Source: SCUN01 sp964343975
Lineage (GTDB): Bacteria > Acidobacteriota > Vicinamibacteria > Vicinamibacterales > SCN-69-37
Direction: 5' to 3'
Assembly (NCBI GenBank): GCA_964343975.1
Contig: CAYFLU010000102.1
Span: forward strand, 1-12,025
Length of the DNA: 12,025 nt
Position 1 is the first letter of the stretch. Each line of letters begins with the position of its first letter. Both the position numbers and the translations under genes were made by a program. Shown piece after piece: positions 5,510-12,025 of the stretch. Below the pieces are notes generated by a model that did not search any database, was not told the DNA's origin, and saw nothing but the letters and a program-made list of their open reading frames with translations.

Positions 5510-7651
5510 CGCACGCCATTCGCCGTCGCACCATCGCTGCACCGTGCCGCGGTCCGGATCGATCGCCAGCAGGTGCATCCACTCGTGGGCGAAGTACGCG
5601 CGCACCGAGGGCTGACGCGAGAGCACCGTGTCGACGAGTGTCGTCGGCGCCTCGACGAACACACTCAACCGCTGCGGCGTATGCCGGAGCGCCGCGCCGT
5701 CGTGCACCGACTGCCAGGGCAGACCCGCGCGCAGGTCGCCACCGCCGCCTTCGAACACGCCGAGGCGGCCGACGACGTCGTGGAGGAGTTTGTTGCCGCT
5801 CCCCCAGCGCGCCGGATCTGCGGCCGAGACGAGGTACTGCAGGTTGATCCACATCGCCACCACCGCGGGGGCGCTCAGGATCTGCGTCAGCCACTGGCCG
5901 TCGGTGTCTGCGCGGTGATCGTACTCGTGCAGGAACACTTCGCCGTTGAGGTGCGCGTGGCGCGTGCGCGCGCGCGGTGCTGCGATGAAGGCCGCATTGC
6001 CGGCGAGGCCCCACTCAGGCCGCACGGCGGCCCAGTCGCGGCCGAGCTCGCGCACTGCCGCGTCGGTCGCCGTGAGCGTCTCGTCGAGGCCGAGCGCGGC
6101 CGCGCGTTCGCGACGGACCGCCTGCCCGGCCGCGTCGAACCACGCGCGGATCTGTGGATCGAGCGCGGGCGTGTGCACGATGTCCGTCACGGTGTCGTGC
6201 AGCGCCGCCACGAAGCGCGTGTCGGCCTGGATCACGATGTTGGCCGCGGTGAGGCCGAACCGCACCCACGGGTCGTTCAGCAGCGTCGCCGCAGCACGCG
6301 CGTTCGCGTCGCCGACATGTCCGCCGCAGGCGCCGCAGGCGAGCGCGCTTTCGTACGGGTTGTTGGTCGTGTGCGCGCCGTGGCCGCAGAGCACGATCGT
6401 CGGCGCGAACGTGCGCGTGAGACCCGCCTGACGCAGAAGGTTTGCCGCCATCGCGACGCGCTCGCCCAGCGGCAGCGCGATCTCGAGCGGCGCATCCAGT
6501 GAGGGCGCGGAAGGATCCACGGAGGCCGCGCGGGTGCGCAGCTCCGAGCGGAACATGCCGGCGACCGCGGCGAGGCCCGTCGTCTCGATGAACGTGAAGC
6601 ACGACACCGCCGAGCGCCGGAATCGCTGCCACGCCACCGAGAGTCCTTCGTCTCCTGTCGGCGCGTCAGTGGCTGGCGCGGTGCCGTCGATCAGCACGGG
6701 GCAGCGCGATTCCGCCTCGCCAGCGGCGCCGAGCCGATAGGCCAGCGGCACGCCGAAGAAGCCGGCGAAGCCGATCGTCTGAATCTCGGGCGACTGCGCT
6801 TCGAGCGCGCGACGCAGCCGCTCCGACCGCACGTCGATGCACGTGACCACCTGCATCGTCGGGCGCGCGGGCGCTGCCGGCGTCGCGGTGGCGAGACGCG
6901 GCGCGATGCGGAGCTGCGTCGCGGCTTCCCGAGCGTCGAGCGCGGATGTCGATGAGGCCACGGGCGCCGTCAGCATCGTGGCGATCGCGTGTGGCCAGTG
7001 CGCCCGAACGGCCGCCGACTGCTCGAACACCGCGCGATCGAACGTGGCGCGGATCGCCAGCAGGTGCGTGAGTTCGTCGCTGACCCGACCCCGCTGCTCG
7101 TGCGTGCGGACACGGTACTGGATGTGCCCGGCCCAGCCGGCGACGCTCATCAGCAGGCGCAGCAGATAGGTCTCTCGCGCGTCAGCGGGCACGTCGAGCG
7201 CGTCCATCACGTCGGCGACCACGGCCACCGGATCGTCATCGAGCGCGCGCACGCGGTCGCGGAATCCCCGCAGGCCGATGATTTCGGGCTGCCGGTCGAT
7301 CGAAGCCGCGGCCTTCCACGCCAGCCACAGCGGCCGATCCCGCCAGGGCATCGTCCAGCCGGCCTCGCCGGCGTCGTAGTACGACGCGCACCACTTTGAG
7401 ATCTCCGTGACGAGCTCGGCGTGGCGAATGCCCGCCGCCGGATCCACGTCTTCGATCAGATCCGCGGCGCTATAGGTGGCCGGCGCATCCGCGAGTCGCG
7501 CACTCTGCGTGGCGCGCGCCATCGTCGCGGCCGCTTCGTCGAACGTCAGCTCGGCGCAGCCGGCGAACGGGTTCGAGGCGACGAAATGGGTGAGCGGCCA
7601 GAGTGCAGGCACGCGGGCGCACGCACGGGTGATGACGGAGATGGGACTCAT
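5399..7651 (-). CDS. dabA: DabA, DUF2309 zinc subunit of the DAB inorganic carbon accumulation complex
   Basis: A 750-aa DUF2309 protein (DabA; MpsB in staphylococci), a carbonic-anhydrase-like peripheral subunit thought to hydrate cytoplasmic CO2 to bicarbonate when driven by DabB. All four zinc-site residues known from Halothiobacillus DabA have counterparts: Cys271 and Asp273 in VVTCIDVRSE (268-277), His424 in CGHGAH (422-427), and Cys439 in ALACGACGG (436-444); the His-to-Cys spacing of 15 equals that in the Halothiobacillus protein. Other family blocks include LWPLTHFVASNPFAG (17-31), EVFLHEYDH (571-579), MWINLQYLVSAADP (600-613), and GDLRAGLPWQSVHDG (638-652). It starts at ATG 7651, which overlaps the dabB stop by one base (TGATG); an upstream in-frame extension to 7756 lies inside dabB and is not conserved. 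The last ~37 residues, after the normal family end, are antisense to the methyltransferase gene. Confidence 0.95.
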   Translation of the reverse strand: MSPISVITRACARVPALWPLTHFVASNPFAGCAELTFDEAAATMARATQSARLADAPATYSAADLIEDVDPAAGIRHAELVTEISKWCASYYDAGEAGWTMPWRDRPLWLAWKAAASIDRQPEIIGLRGFRDRVRALDDDPVAVVADVMDALDVPADARETYLLRLLMSVAGWAGHIQYRVRTHEQRGRVSDELTHLLAIRATFDRAVFEQSAAVRAHWPHAIATMLTAPVASSTSALDAREAATQLRIAPRLATATPAAPARPTMQVVTCIDVRSERLRRALEAQSPEIQTIGFAGFFGVPLAYRLGAAGEAESRCPVLIDGTAPATDAPTGDEGLSVAWQRFRRSAVSCFTFIETTGLAAVAGMFRSELRTRAASVDPSAPSLDAPLEIALPLGERVAMAANLLRQAGLTRTFAPTIVLCGHGAHTTNNPYESALACGACGGHVGDANARAAATLLNDPWVRFGLTAANIVIQADTRFVAALHDTVTDIVHTPALDPQIRAWFDAAGQAVRRERAAALGLDETLTATDAAVRELGRDWAAVRPEWGLAGNAAFIAAPRARTRHAHLNGEVFLHEYDHRADTDGQWLTQILSAPAVVAMWINLQYLVSAADPARWGSGNKLLHDVVGRLGVFEGGGGDLRAGLPWQSVHDGAALRHTPQRLSVFVEAPTTLVDTVLSRQPSVRAYFAHEWMHLLAIDPDRGTVQRWCDGEWRALPATEPAAHEALHAAGRRGVLKVDGVNQRQVLAEFA

Positions 7652-8979
7652 CAGGCGACCTCGGTGGGCCACACCCGCGCCAGCATGCGCTGCGCGTGTG
7701 CGCCGACGTAGAAACCGTTGCGGGCGTGCACGTAGACGGCCTGTGCCGGTGGCCACTGCTGGAGCCGCGAGGCCAGCCGCTCGGCGGTGTAGGCCAGAGC
7801 TGCGACGACGGCGATCACGATGACGGTGGTATCGCTCATCGGCGCGGTCGAGGTGGTCATCGGCACCGTGGTATCAAAGAGCCGGTGAAGCGCGACGTAG
7901 CTGAGGGTGAGGCCGGCTGCTGCGGCCACACCTCGCAGCATCGCGCGCGTGTCTGTGCGCCGCCACGCCTCGGCCAGGAACACCGAGAGCGCCACTGTGA
8001 AGAGCGCCGTGAGCGCGAACGTGCCCGTGTGGTGGCGCACGTCAATGCCGGCGAGGGTCGTCGCCGCCGCGACCAGCGCGAGCGCGGCGATCGGCGCCAG
8101 CGCATCGACCAGGTGCACGCGGCCATCGCGTCTCGGTGGGGCGGGCGCAGTGGCGATGACGCTGCCGCTCGACAGAAACGCGACGGCCTTGTAGGCGGCG
8201 TGCGCAACGAGGTGCAGCGCGGCCAACCCGAAAGCGCCCAGCCCGCATTCCACAAACAGAAATCCCATCTGCGCGATCGTCGACCAGGCCAGCGCGCGTT
8301 TGACGGTGGGCTGTGTGAGTCCTACGCATGTTCCGACGACGGCCGAGAGCGCACCGACGACGAGCAGCAGGGTCATGGCGGCCGGTGCCGCGGCGATGAG
8401 CGGGCTGCAGCGGATCATCAGCACACTTCCGGCGTTGATCACGCCGGCGTGCATGAGCGCCGACACGGGCGTCGGCGCGTCGAGGGTCTCGGGCAGCCAG
8501 CTGTGCCACGGCACCTGCGCGGACTTGATCAGCGCCGCGGCCGCGAGGAGCACCGCCAGTGCGGCGCCGAACTCCGGGCTCGTCGTGGCGCGCACGATCA
8601 AAGTCGAGATCGACCACGTGCCGGCCTCGCGCCAGGCGACGACGAGCGCGGCGATCAGGCAAAGATCGCCGAGGCGGCTCACCGCGAACTTCTGGTGGGC
8701 GGCCAGCACGGCGGCGCGCCGTTCAGGGTGGAAGCGCAGGAGCCGATCCAGCCCGAGGCTCGTGCCGAGCCACGCGAGTGTGACCACGAGCAGGTTGTCG
8801 GCGATCACGGTGGCGACCGCGCACACGGAGGTGACGACGAGCGCGCGCATGAAGGCCGGGCGCCGGGGATCGCCGGCGAGTGCGCGGAAGGCGAAGCGTC
8901 CGGTGACGGTGGCGAGCCCCGCAATCAGCGCGGCGGCCAGCCAGGTGAACGCATCGGTGGTCACGAGCATGCCCACCAC
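7651..8979 (-). CDS. dabB: DabB, proton/cation-conducting NuoL-like subunit of the DAB complex
   Basis: A polytopic inner-membrane protein (442 aa, about 12 hydrophobic segments) of the Proton_antipo_M family, the partner of DabA (MpsA in staphylococci); it is thought to couple ion flow to bicarbonate formation. Landmarks: KFAVSRLGDLCLIAAL (97-112), typical of DabB rather than respiratory NuoL; AALIKSAQVPWHSWLPE (148-164) with the channel Lys152; APTPVSALMHAGVINAGS (168-185) with His177; Lys227 in TVKRALAWSTIAQMGF (225-240); and LHLVAHAAYKAVAFLSSGS (255-273). The start is GTG 8979 or ATG 8970; neither has a good Shine-Dalgarno sequence. The protein begins at what is normally the third helix region of the family: the usual first two helices (~70-80 aa) are absent, and the frame upstream meets a stop at 9031-9033, so they are not hidden by a late start. 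It overlaps dabA by one base and is divergent from the lysR gene. Confidence 0.92.
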   Translation of the reverse strand: MVGMLVTTDAFTWLAAALIAGLATVTGRFAFRALAGDPRRPAFMRALVVTSVCAVATVIADNLLVVTLAWLGTSLGLDRLLRFHPERRAAVLAAHQKFAVSRLGDLCLIAALVVAWREAGTWSISTLIVRATTSPEFGAALAVLLAAAALIKSAQVPWHSWLPETLDAPTPVSALMHAGVINAGSVLMIRCSPLIAAAPAAMTLLLVVGALSAVVGTCVGLTQPTVKRALAWSTIAQMGFLFVECGLGAFGLAALHLVAHAAYKAVAFLSSGSVIATAPAPPRRDGRVHLVDALAPIAALALVAAATTLAGIDVRHHTGTFALTALFTVALSVFLAEAWRRTDTRAMLRGVAAAAGLTLSYVALHRLFDTTVPMTTSTAPMSDTTVIVIAVVAALAYTAERLASRLQQWPPAQAVYVHARNGFYVGAHAQRMLARVWPTEVA

Positions 8980-9006
8980 GGTAGCGGTCGTCGGTGATGT
9001 CTCGCA

Positions 9007-9012
9007 AATATA
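9007..9012 (-). promoter_or_regulatory. Candidate -10 box of the dabBA promoter
   Basis: On the minus strand this reads TATATT inside an AT-rich run, giving a predicted start near 9000 and a 20 to 30 base leader before GTG 8979 or ATG 8970. A GTGAAC at 9034-9029 lies 16 bp upstream as a weak -35. The region is the only AT-rich island in the window, which supports regulatory use. Confidence 0.45.
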
Positions 9013-9018
9013 TAGTTC

Positions 9019-9033
9019 TGAACAAAACGTTCA
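9019..9033. promoter_or_regulatory. Inverted repeat between dabB and lysR (candidate LysR operator)
   Basis: TGAAC-AAAAC-GTTCA is a perfect 5-bp-arm dyad placed between the two divergent -10 boxes, overlapping the -35 positions of both. Further GAA/TTC half-sites flank it (TTC 9016-9018, GAA 9035-9037), so several nested dyads can be drawn. It is the natural place for autoregulation by the adjacent LysR protein and control of dabBA, though it does not match the textbook T-N11-A spacing exactly (here T-N13-A). Confidence 0.45.
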
Positions 9034-9039
9034 CGAAAA

Positions 9040-9045
9040 TAGAAT
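9040..9045 (+). promoter_or_regulatory. -10 box for a leaderless lysR transcript
   Basis: TAGAAT ends seven bases before the A of ATG 9052, the same geometry as the TACAAT box at 4056-4061, so the mRNA is predicted to start at or next to the start codon. No Shine-Dalgarno sequence is present upstream of the ATG. Confidence 0.5.
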
Positions 9046-9051
9046 CAACGC

Positions 9052-9936
9052 ATGACGCCGTTCCTCAACTACCACCATCTGCGGTACTTCCGCGCCGTGG
9101 CCAGCGACGGCAACCTCACTCGCGCGGCCGCACGCCTGCGCATCTCGCAGTCGGCGCTCAGCATGCAGATCCGCCAGCTCGAGCGCACACTCGGACACGA
9201 CCTGTTCGTGCGCGCCAACCGTCGCCTGGTGCTCACCGACACCGGGCGCCTCGTGCTCGACTACGCCGACACGATCTTCCGCACGGGCGACGAACTGCTC
9301 ACCGTGCTCGACCGCGACGCGCCGGGGCATCGCAAGCAGCTGCATGTCGGCGCCGTCTCAACGATGTCGCGCAATTTCCAGATGGACCTGCTGCGGTCGT
9401 TGAGCCGGCGCGAGGATGTGCATCTGACGATCCGGTCCGGGAGCGTGCGCGAGCTGCTCTCGGAATTGGCGGCGCACCGGCTCGACGTCGTCCTCTCGAA
9501 TCTGCCGGCCCGCCGCGATGCGGAGACCGGGTGGCACAGTCATCTTCTGGCCGAGCAGCCCGTGAGCCTGGTGGCCCGCCGCGGCGTCGGGCCGCGCCGG
9601 CCCTTCCGCTTTCCGGAGGACCTGAAGACCACGCCGGTGGTGTTGCCGTCGCTCGACAGCAGCGTGCGCGTGGCGTTCGATCTGGTGATGGAACGGGCGG
9701 GGATCCGGCCACGGATCGCGGCGGAAGTGGACGACATGGCCACGCTGCGACTCGTGGCGCGCGAAACGCCCGGCGTGACGCTCGTGCCGCCGGTGGTCGT
9801 GCAGGATGAGCTGAAGAACGGCGTGCTGGTCGAGCGGCACCGCATCCGCGACATCACGGAGCGGTTCTATGCGATCACGCCCACGCGCCGGATTCCGCAC
9901 GTGCTCGTGCGGAGCGTACTCGATCGTAAGAACTGA
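9052..9936 (+). CDS. LysR family transcriptional regulator, NhaR-like
   Basis: A 294-aa LysR-type regulator with intact architecture. The N-terminal winged HTH covers about residues 6-65: LNYHHLRYFRAVASDGNLTR (5-24), then AARLRISQSALSMQIRQLE (26-44) as the recognition region, and LGHDLFVRANRRLVLTDTGR (47-66). The 'NYHHLRYF...GNLTRAA' opening and the substrate domain with TPGVTLVPPVVVQDEL resemble the NhaR branch (in E. coli an activator of the Na+/H+ antiporter gene). The effector domain spans about 95-290 and is full length. It is transcribed divergently from dabBA with a 72-bp gap holding both promoters and a dyad, so regulation of dabBA, perhaps in response to ions, pH or inorganic carbon, is the simplest inference. 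The stop codon lies inside the first unit of a 16-bp tandem repeat. Confidence 0.93.
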   Translation: MTPFLNYHHLRYFRAVASDGNLTRAAARLRISQSALSMQIRQLERTLGHDLFVRANRRLVLTDTGRLVLDYADTIFRTGDELLTVLDRDAPGHRKQLHVGAVSTMSRNFQMDLLRSLSRREDVHLTIRSGSVRELLSELAAHRLDVVLSNLPARRDAETGWHSHLLAEQPVSLVARRGVGPRRPFRFPEDLKTTPVVLPSLDSSVRVAFDLVMERAGIRPRIAAEVDDMATLRLVARETPGVTLVPPVVVQDELKNGVLVERHRIRDITERFYAITPTRRIPHVLVRSVLDRKN

Positions 9937-9972
9937 AGACCGTAAGAATTGAAGACCGGAAAACCTGAGGCC
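9925..9972. repeat. Three imperfect 16-bp tandem repeats across the lysR stop codon
   Basis: Unit 1 CGTAAGAACTGAAGAC (9925-9940) and unit 2 CGTAAGAATTGAAGAC (9941-9956) differ at one base; unit 3 (9957-9972, CGGAAAACCTGAGGCC) is degenerate. Each unit carries a TGA (9934, 9950, 9966); because 16 is one more than a multiple of three, the three stops fall in three different frames. The repeats fill the whole gap between the convergent lysR and purE genes. No rho-independent terminator hairpin with a T-run is evident there. Confidence 0.75.
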
Positions 9973-10485
9973 CTAGCGCCGCGAGCGAAGCGCCGCGCGC
10001 AGCTTCACGCCCTTCTGGCGCGATTCCGCGGCGAGCGCGCGTTTGTAGGCGTGGAGCTTCCGGCGCAGGCCGGCATCGTGCGTCGCCAGGATCGACACGG
10101 CCATGAGGCCGGCGTTCTTGCCGCCGCCGATCGCCATGGTGGCCACGGGCACGCCGCCCGGCATCTGGGCGATCGAGAGGAGCGAGTCGAGGCCTTTCAG
10201 GGCCGCGCTTTCCACCGGCACGCCAATCACGGGCAGCACCGTGTGGCTGGCCGTCATGCCCGGCAGATGCGCGGCGCCGCCGGCGCCGGCGATGATCACG
10301 CGAAGACCGCGCCGCTCCGCCGTGCGCGCGTAGCGCGCCATCACGTCGGGCGTGCGATGCGCGGAGACGACCTGCACATCCACCGAGACGCCGAACTGCT
10401 GGCAGATGTCGGCGGCCGGCGCGAGCGTGGGCCAATCCGAATCGCTGCCCATGATGATGCCGACGAGCGGGGCGGACACAGTCAT
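9973..10485 (-). CDS. purE: N5-carboxyaminoimidazole ribonucleotide mutase (PurE, class I)
   Basis: Cytoplasmic enzyme of de novo purine synthesis that moves the carboxylate of N5-CAIR to give CAIR, downstream of PurK. At 170 aa it is normal for class I PurE. Signature residues in order: GIIMGSDSDWPTL (9-21) with the SDSD phosphate-binding loop, VVSAHRTPDVM (39-49) with the catalytic-site histidine, AGAGGAAHLPGM (66-77), VLPVIGVPV (83-91), and SLLSIAQMPGGVPVATMAIG (101-120). The ATG at 10485 overlaps the purK stop by four bases (ATGA), so the two are translationally coupled and the PurK product can be passed on directly. The C terminus is rich in Lys/Arg, which is not unusual. It converges with lysR, 36 bp apart. 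Confidence 0.97.
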   Translation of the reverse strand: MTVSAPLVGIIMGSDSDWPTLAPAADICQQFGVSVDVQVVSAHRTPDVMARYARTAERRGLRVIIAGAGGAAHLPGMTASHTVLPVIGVPVESAALKGLDSLLSIAQMPGGVPVATMAIGGGKNAGLMAVSILATHDAGLRRKLHAYKRALAAESRQKGVKLRAALRSRR

Positions 10486-11672
10486 TGCGACACTCCGAAA
10501 GTAATGGCGGACGCGGCGCGCGTGGCGGTGGCGCGCGCGTTCTCGATCGTCGGGCCGACGGCCGTGACGTGGCCCATCTTGCGGCCGCGGCCGCTCTTCG
10601 CTTTGCCGTACACGTGCACGTGCGCGCCCGGCACGGCGAGCGCCTCGGTGAGTCCGCGCGGTTCACCCGAGCCCGCGCCGCTGCCGAGCATGTTCACCAT
10701 CACGGCGGCCGGCGCGATCATCGCCGGGCTGCCGAGCGGCCACGCGAACATCGCGCGTACATGGTTTTCGAACTGCGAACAGGCGCAGGCTTCGATCGTG
10801 TAGTGCCCCGAGTTGTGCACGCGCGGTGCGAGCTCATTGATCAGCACCGCGCCATCTGCCGTCTCGAACATCTCCACGCCGAAACTGCCCACGCCGTCGA
10901 TCGCCGTGATCGCGGCCGTGGCCATCGCGGCCGCGCGTGCGGCGACCGCGCCCGAAATCGCCGCTGGCGCCAGCACCTGATGGCAGATGTGATCCCGCTG
11001 GATGGTCTCGACGATCGGGTACACCACCATCTGCCCATCCCGCCCGCGTGTCACCATCGTCGCGAGCTCTCGCGTGAACGGACAGAACGCTTCCAGATAG
11101 AGACCGCGTTCCCCGCCCCCGAGCGTCGCCCAGGCCGCATCGACCTCGCTCATGGCGCGGATCGTCACGTTGCCCTTGCCGTCGTAACCGTTGCGGCGCG
11201 CCTTCAACACCGCCGGCAGGCCGAACGTGGCCAGCGCCGCCTTCAGCGCATCGACCGAGTCGACGGGCTGAAACGCCGGCACGGGCAGGCCCGCCGCGAC
11301 GAGCGTGCTCTTCTGGATGCACTTGTCTTGAATGAGGCGCAGCGTCGCCGGTGTGGGAAACACCGCGCCGCCAGCGGCCTCGACCGCCGCCAGCGCGTCG
11401 ACGTCAACGAACTCGTTTTCGATCGTGAGCACATCCACGTGCGACGCAAACGCGCGCAACACGTCGGGATCGTCCCAGTTGCCGATGGTGGTGTCGCCGG
11501 CCAGATGGGAGGCTGGACTGAACGCGTAGCGCTCGAGCACGAGCACATCGCATCCGAGCCGCCGCGCGGCCGCGGCCGTCATGCTCGCCAGCTGACCGCC
11601 GCCAACGATGCCGAGGCGCCGATGCCCGCCGTGGCCGGGCAGCATGACCTCGCGATCGATCGACTCGTGCAT
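10482..11672 (-). CDS. purK: N5-carboxyaminoimidazole ribonucleotide synthetase (PurK)
   Basis: ATP-grasp enzyme that carboxylates AIR with bicarbonate and ATP to give N5-CAIR, supplying PurE. The 396-aa protein shows the N-terminal Rossmann-like motif RRLGIVGGGQLASM (18-31), LTIENEFVD (82-90), LIQDKCIQKSTLVAAGLPVP (113-132), the ATP-grasp loop LKARRNGYDGKGN (156-168), EAFCPFTRELA (194-204), GVEMFETADGAVLINELAPR (265-284) followed by VHNSGHYTIEAC (285-296), and YGKAKSGRGRKMGHVTA (355-371). The start ATG 11672 is favoured by a promoter-like TACAGT just upstream; an internal Met10 (11645) would still retain the GGGQL loop and cannot be excluded. It overlaps purE by four bases, as in many two-gene purKE operons. 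Confidence 0.96.
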   Translation of the reverse strand: MHESIDREVMLPGHGGHRRLGIVGGGQLASMTAAAARRLGCDVLVLERYAFSPASHLAGDTTIGNWDDPDVLRAFASHVDVLTIENEFVDVDALAAVEAAGGAVFPTPATLRLIQDKCIQKSTLVAAGLPVPAFQPVDSVDALKAALATFGLPAVLKARRNGYDGKGNVTIRAMSEVDAAWATLGGGERGLYLEAFCPFTRELATMVTRGRDGQMVVYPIVETIQRDHICHQVLAPAAISGAVAARAAAMATAAITAIDGVGSFGVEMFETADGAVLINELAPRVHNSGHYTIEACACSQFENHVRAMFAWPLGSPAMIAPAAVMVNMLGSGAGSGEPRGLTEALAVPGAHVHVYGKAKSGRGRKMGHVTAVGPTIENARATATRAASAITFGVSQ

Positions 11673-11682
11673 GGGAACGACT

Positions 11683-11688
11683 ACTGTA
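11683..11688 (-). promoter_or_regulatory. Candidate -10 box of the purKE promoter
   Basis: Reads TACAGT on the minus strand, inside the 30-bp gap between the GH3 gene stop and the purK ATG. It predicts a start near 11676, about 4 bases upstream of the ATG, again almost leaderless. A TTGACC at 11717-11712 is too far (23 bp) to be a standard -35. Confidence 0.4.
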
Positions 11689-11702
11689 CCCGACTGCGGG
11701 CG

Positions 11703-12025
11703 CTACTTCACGGTCAAGATGCCGCGCAGGCGGATGTCTTTCGACGACGCGCCGATCATCAACCGGAACTCGCCCGGCTCGACCGTCCACTCCATCTTCT
11801 CGTCGAGCATCTTCAGCTGTTCGGGGCCGACGGTGAACGTCACGTCGCGCGATTCGCCCGGTGCGAGTGTGATGCGCTGGAAGCCTTGCAGTTCCATGAC
11901 CGGCCGCGCGAGGGAGGCCAGCACGTCACGCACGTAGAGCTGCACCACCTCGTCGCCGGTGCGTGTGCCCGTGTTGGTGACCGTGCACGTCACTGCGGTG
12001 CTGCCCGCGCCGGTGATCACCGGCG
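11703..12025 (-). CDS. C-terminal Fn3-like domain of a GH3 beta-glucosidase (partial, 5' end outside window)
   Basis: The final ~107 codons of a gene that continues past the right edge. The sequence is a fibronectin type III-like domain of the sort found at the C terminus of glycoside hydrolase family 3 enzymes: TVTNTGTRTGDEVVQLYV, then LARPVMELQGFQRITLAPGE (the P-V-x-E-L-x-G-F-x-R signature), VTFTVGPEQLKMLDEKMEW, and VEPGEFRLMIGASSKDIRLR. These are strongly family specific. The catalytic domains are not in view, so substrate and signal peptide cannot be judged; members typically hydrolyse beta-glucosides or xylosides in plant or microbial polysaccharides and are often exported. The stop at 11703-11705 is 30 bp from the purK start, on the same strand; no terminator hairpin is visible in the gap. 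Confidence 0.9.
   Translation of the reverse strand, partial: PVITGAGSTAVTCTVTNTGTRTGDEVVQLYVRDVLASLARPVMELQGFQRITLAPGESRDVTFTVGPEQLKMLDEKMEWTVEPGEFRLMIGASSKDIRLRGILTVK

Noticed and set aside
5573..6502. Plus-strand open frame of about 309 codons opposite dabA
   Set aside because: The dabA zinc-site and family motifs lie on the other strand; this frame shows only Arg/Ala-rich shadow composition.
7652..7756. Upstream extension of dabA by 35 codons
   Set aside because: It lies inside dabB, is Arg-rich and unconserved; ATG 7651 in a TGATG overlap is the natural start.
5399..8979. dabB reading as a respiratory NuoL (complex I) subunit
   Set aside because: No other nuo genes are present, it is coupled to a DUF2309 gene, and the KFAVSRLGD segment is of DabB type.
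7696..8997. Plus-strand open frame of 433 codons opposite dabB
   Set aside because: The translation is rich in Arg, Gly, His and Glu without recognisable motifs, whereas the minus-strand reading is a clear DabB.
9937..9972. Possible terminator between the convergent lysR and purE genes
   Set aside because: No GC-rich hairpin followed by a T-run on either strand; the space is taken by the tandem repeat.

Overview
The window is about 12 kb of gene-dense, GC-rich bacterial chromosome with no rRNA, tRNA, CRISPR array, integrase or insertion sequence that I can see. Strong third-position G/C, genes joined by 1 to 4 base overlaps, almost no Shine-Dalgarno sequences, and several promoter -10 boxes at or just upstream of start codons point to a soil or sediment type bacterium that uses many leaderless mRNAs. 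An acidobacterium such as Vicinamibacteria would fit, but this is a guess from style and gene content; no phylogenetic marker is present.

Region 1 (1-5509, + strand) is a run of small accessory and housekeeping genes: a 14-codon tail of an upstream gene, a RibD/DHFR-fold reductase, an alpha/beta hydrolase, a nitrilase-superfamily amidohydrolase, a ten-helix membrane protein that reads as a shrunken and divergent SEDS (FtsW/RodA-type) protein, a secreted NAGPA-type phosphodiester glycosidase, a DUF1801 protein, and a gene fusing TrmO (tRNA m6t6A37 methyltransferase) to a class I SAM methyltransferase. Spacing divides this run into tightly coupled pairs or triplets, with a candidate new promoter before the DUF1801 gene.

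Region 2 (5399-9936) is the most distinctive part: dabB and dabA on the - strand, one base overlapped, encode a DAB-type dissolved inorganic carbon accumulation complex (a NuoL-like cation-transporting subunit plus a zinc carbonic-anhydrase-like DUF2309 subunit). The zinc ligands of DabA are intact. A NhaR-like LysR regulator is transcribed divergently from a short AT-rich gap that carries back-to-back promoter-like boxes and a perfect dyad. The DabB is short at its N terminus, and the dabA 3' end overlaps the methyltransferase gene on the opposite strand by 111 bp. No Rubisco or carboxysome gene is visible, so the system probably supplies bicarbonate to ordinary carboxylases.

Region 3 (9973-12025, - strand) has purK-purE, the bicarbonate-using AIR carboxylation steps of purine synthesis, preceded on the same strand by the C-terminal Fn3-like domain of a GH3 beta-glucosidase cut by the window edge. 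A threefold imperfect 16-bp tandem repeat, each copy with a TGA in a different frame, fills the gap where lysR and purE converge.

The main candidates for something little described are the TrmO-methyltransferase fusion, the miniature SEDS-like protein next to a secreted glycosidase, and the short-DabB DAB operon with its divergent LysR control region.
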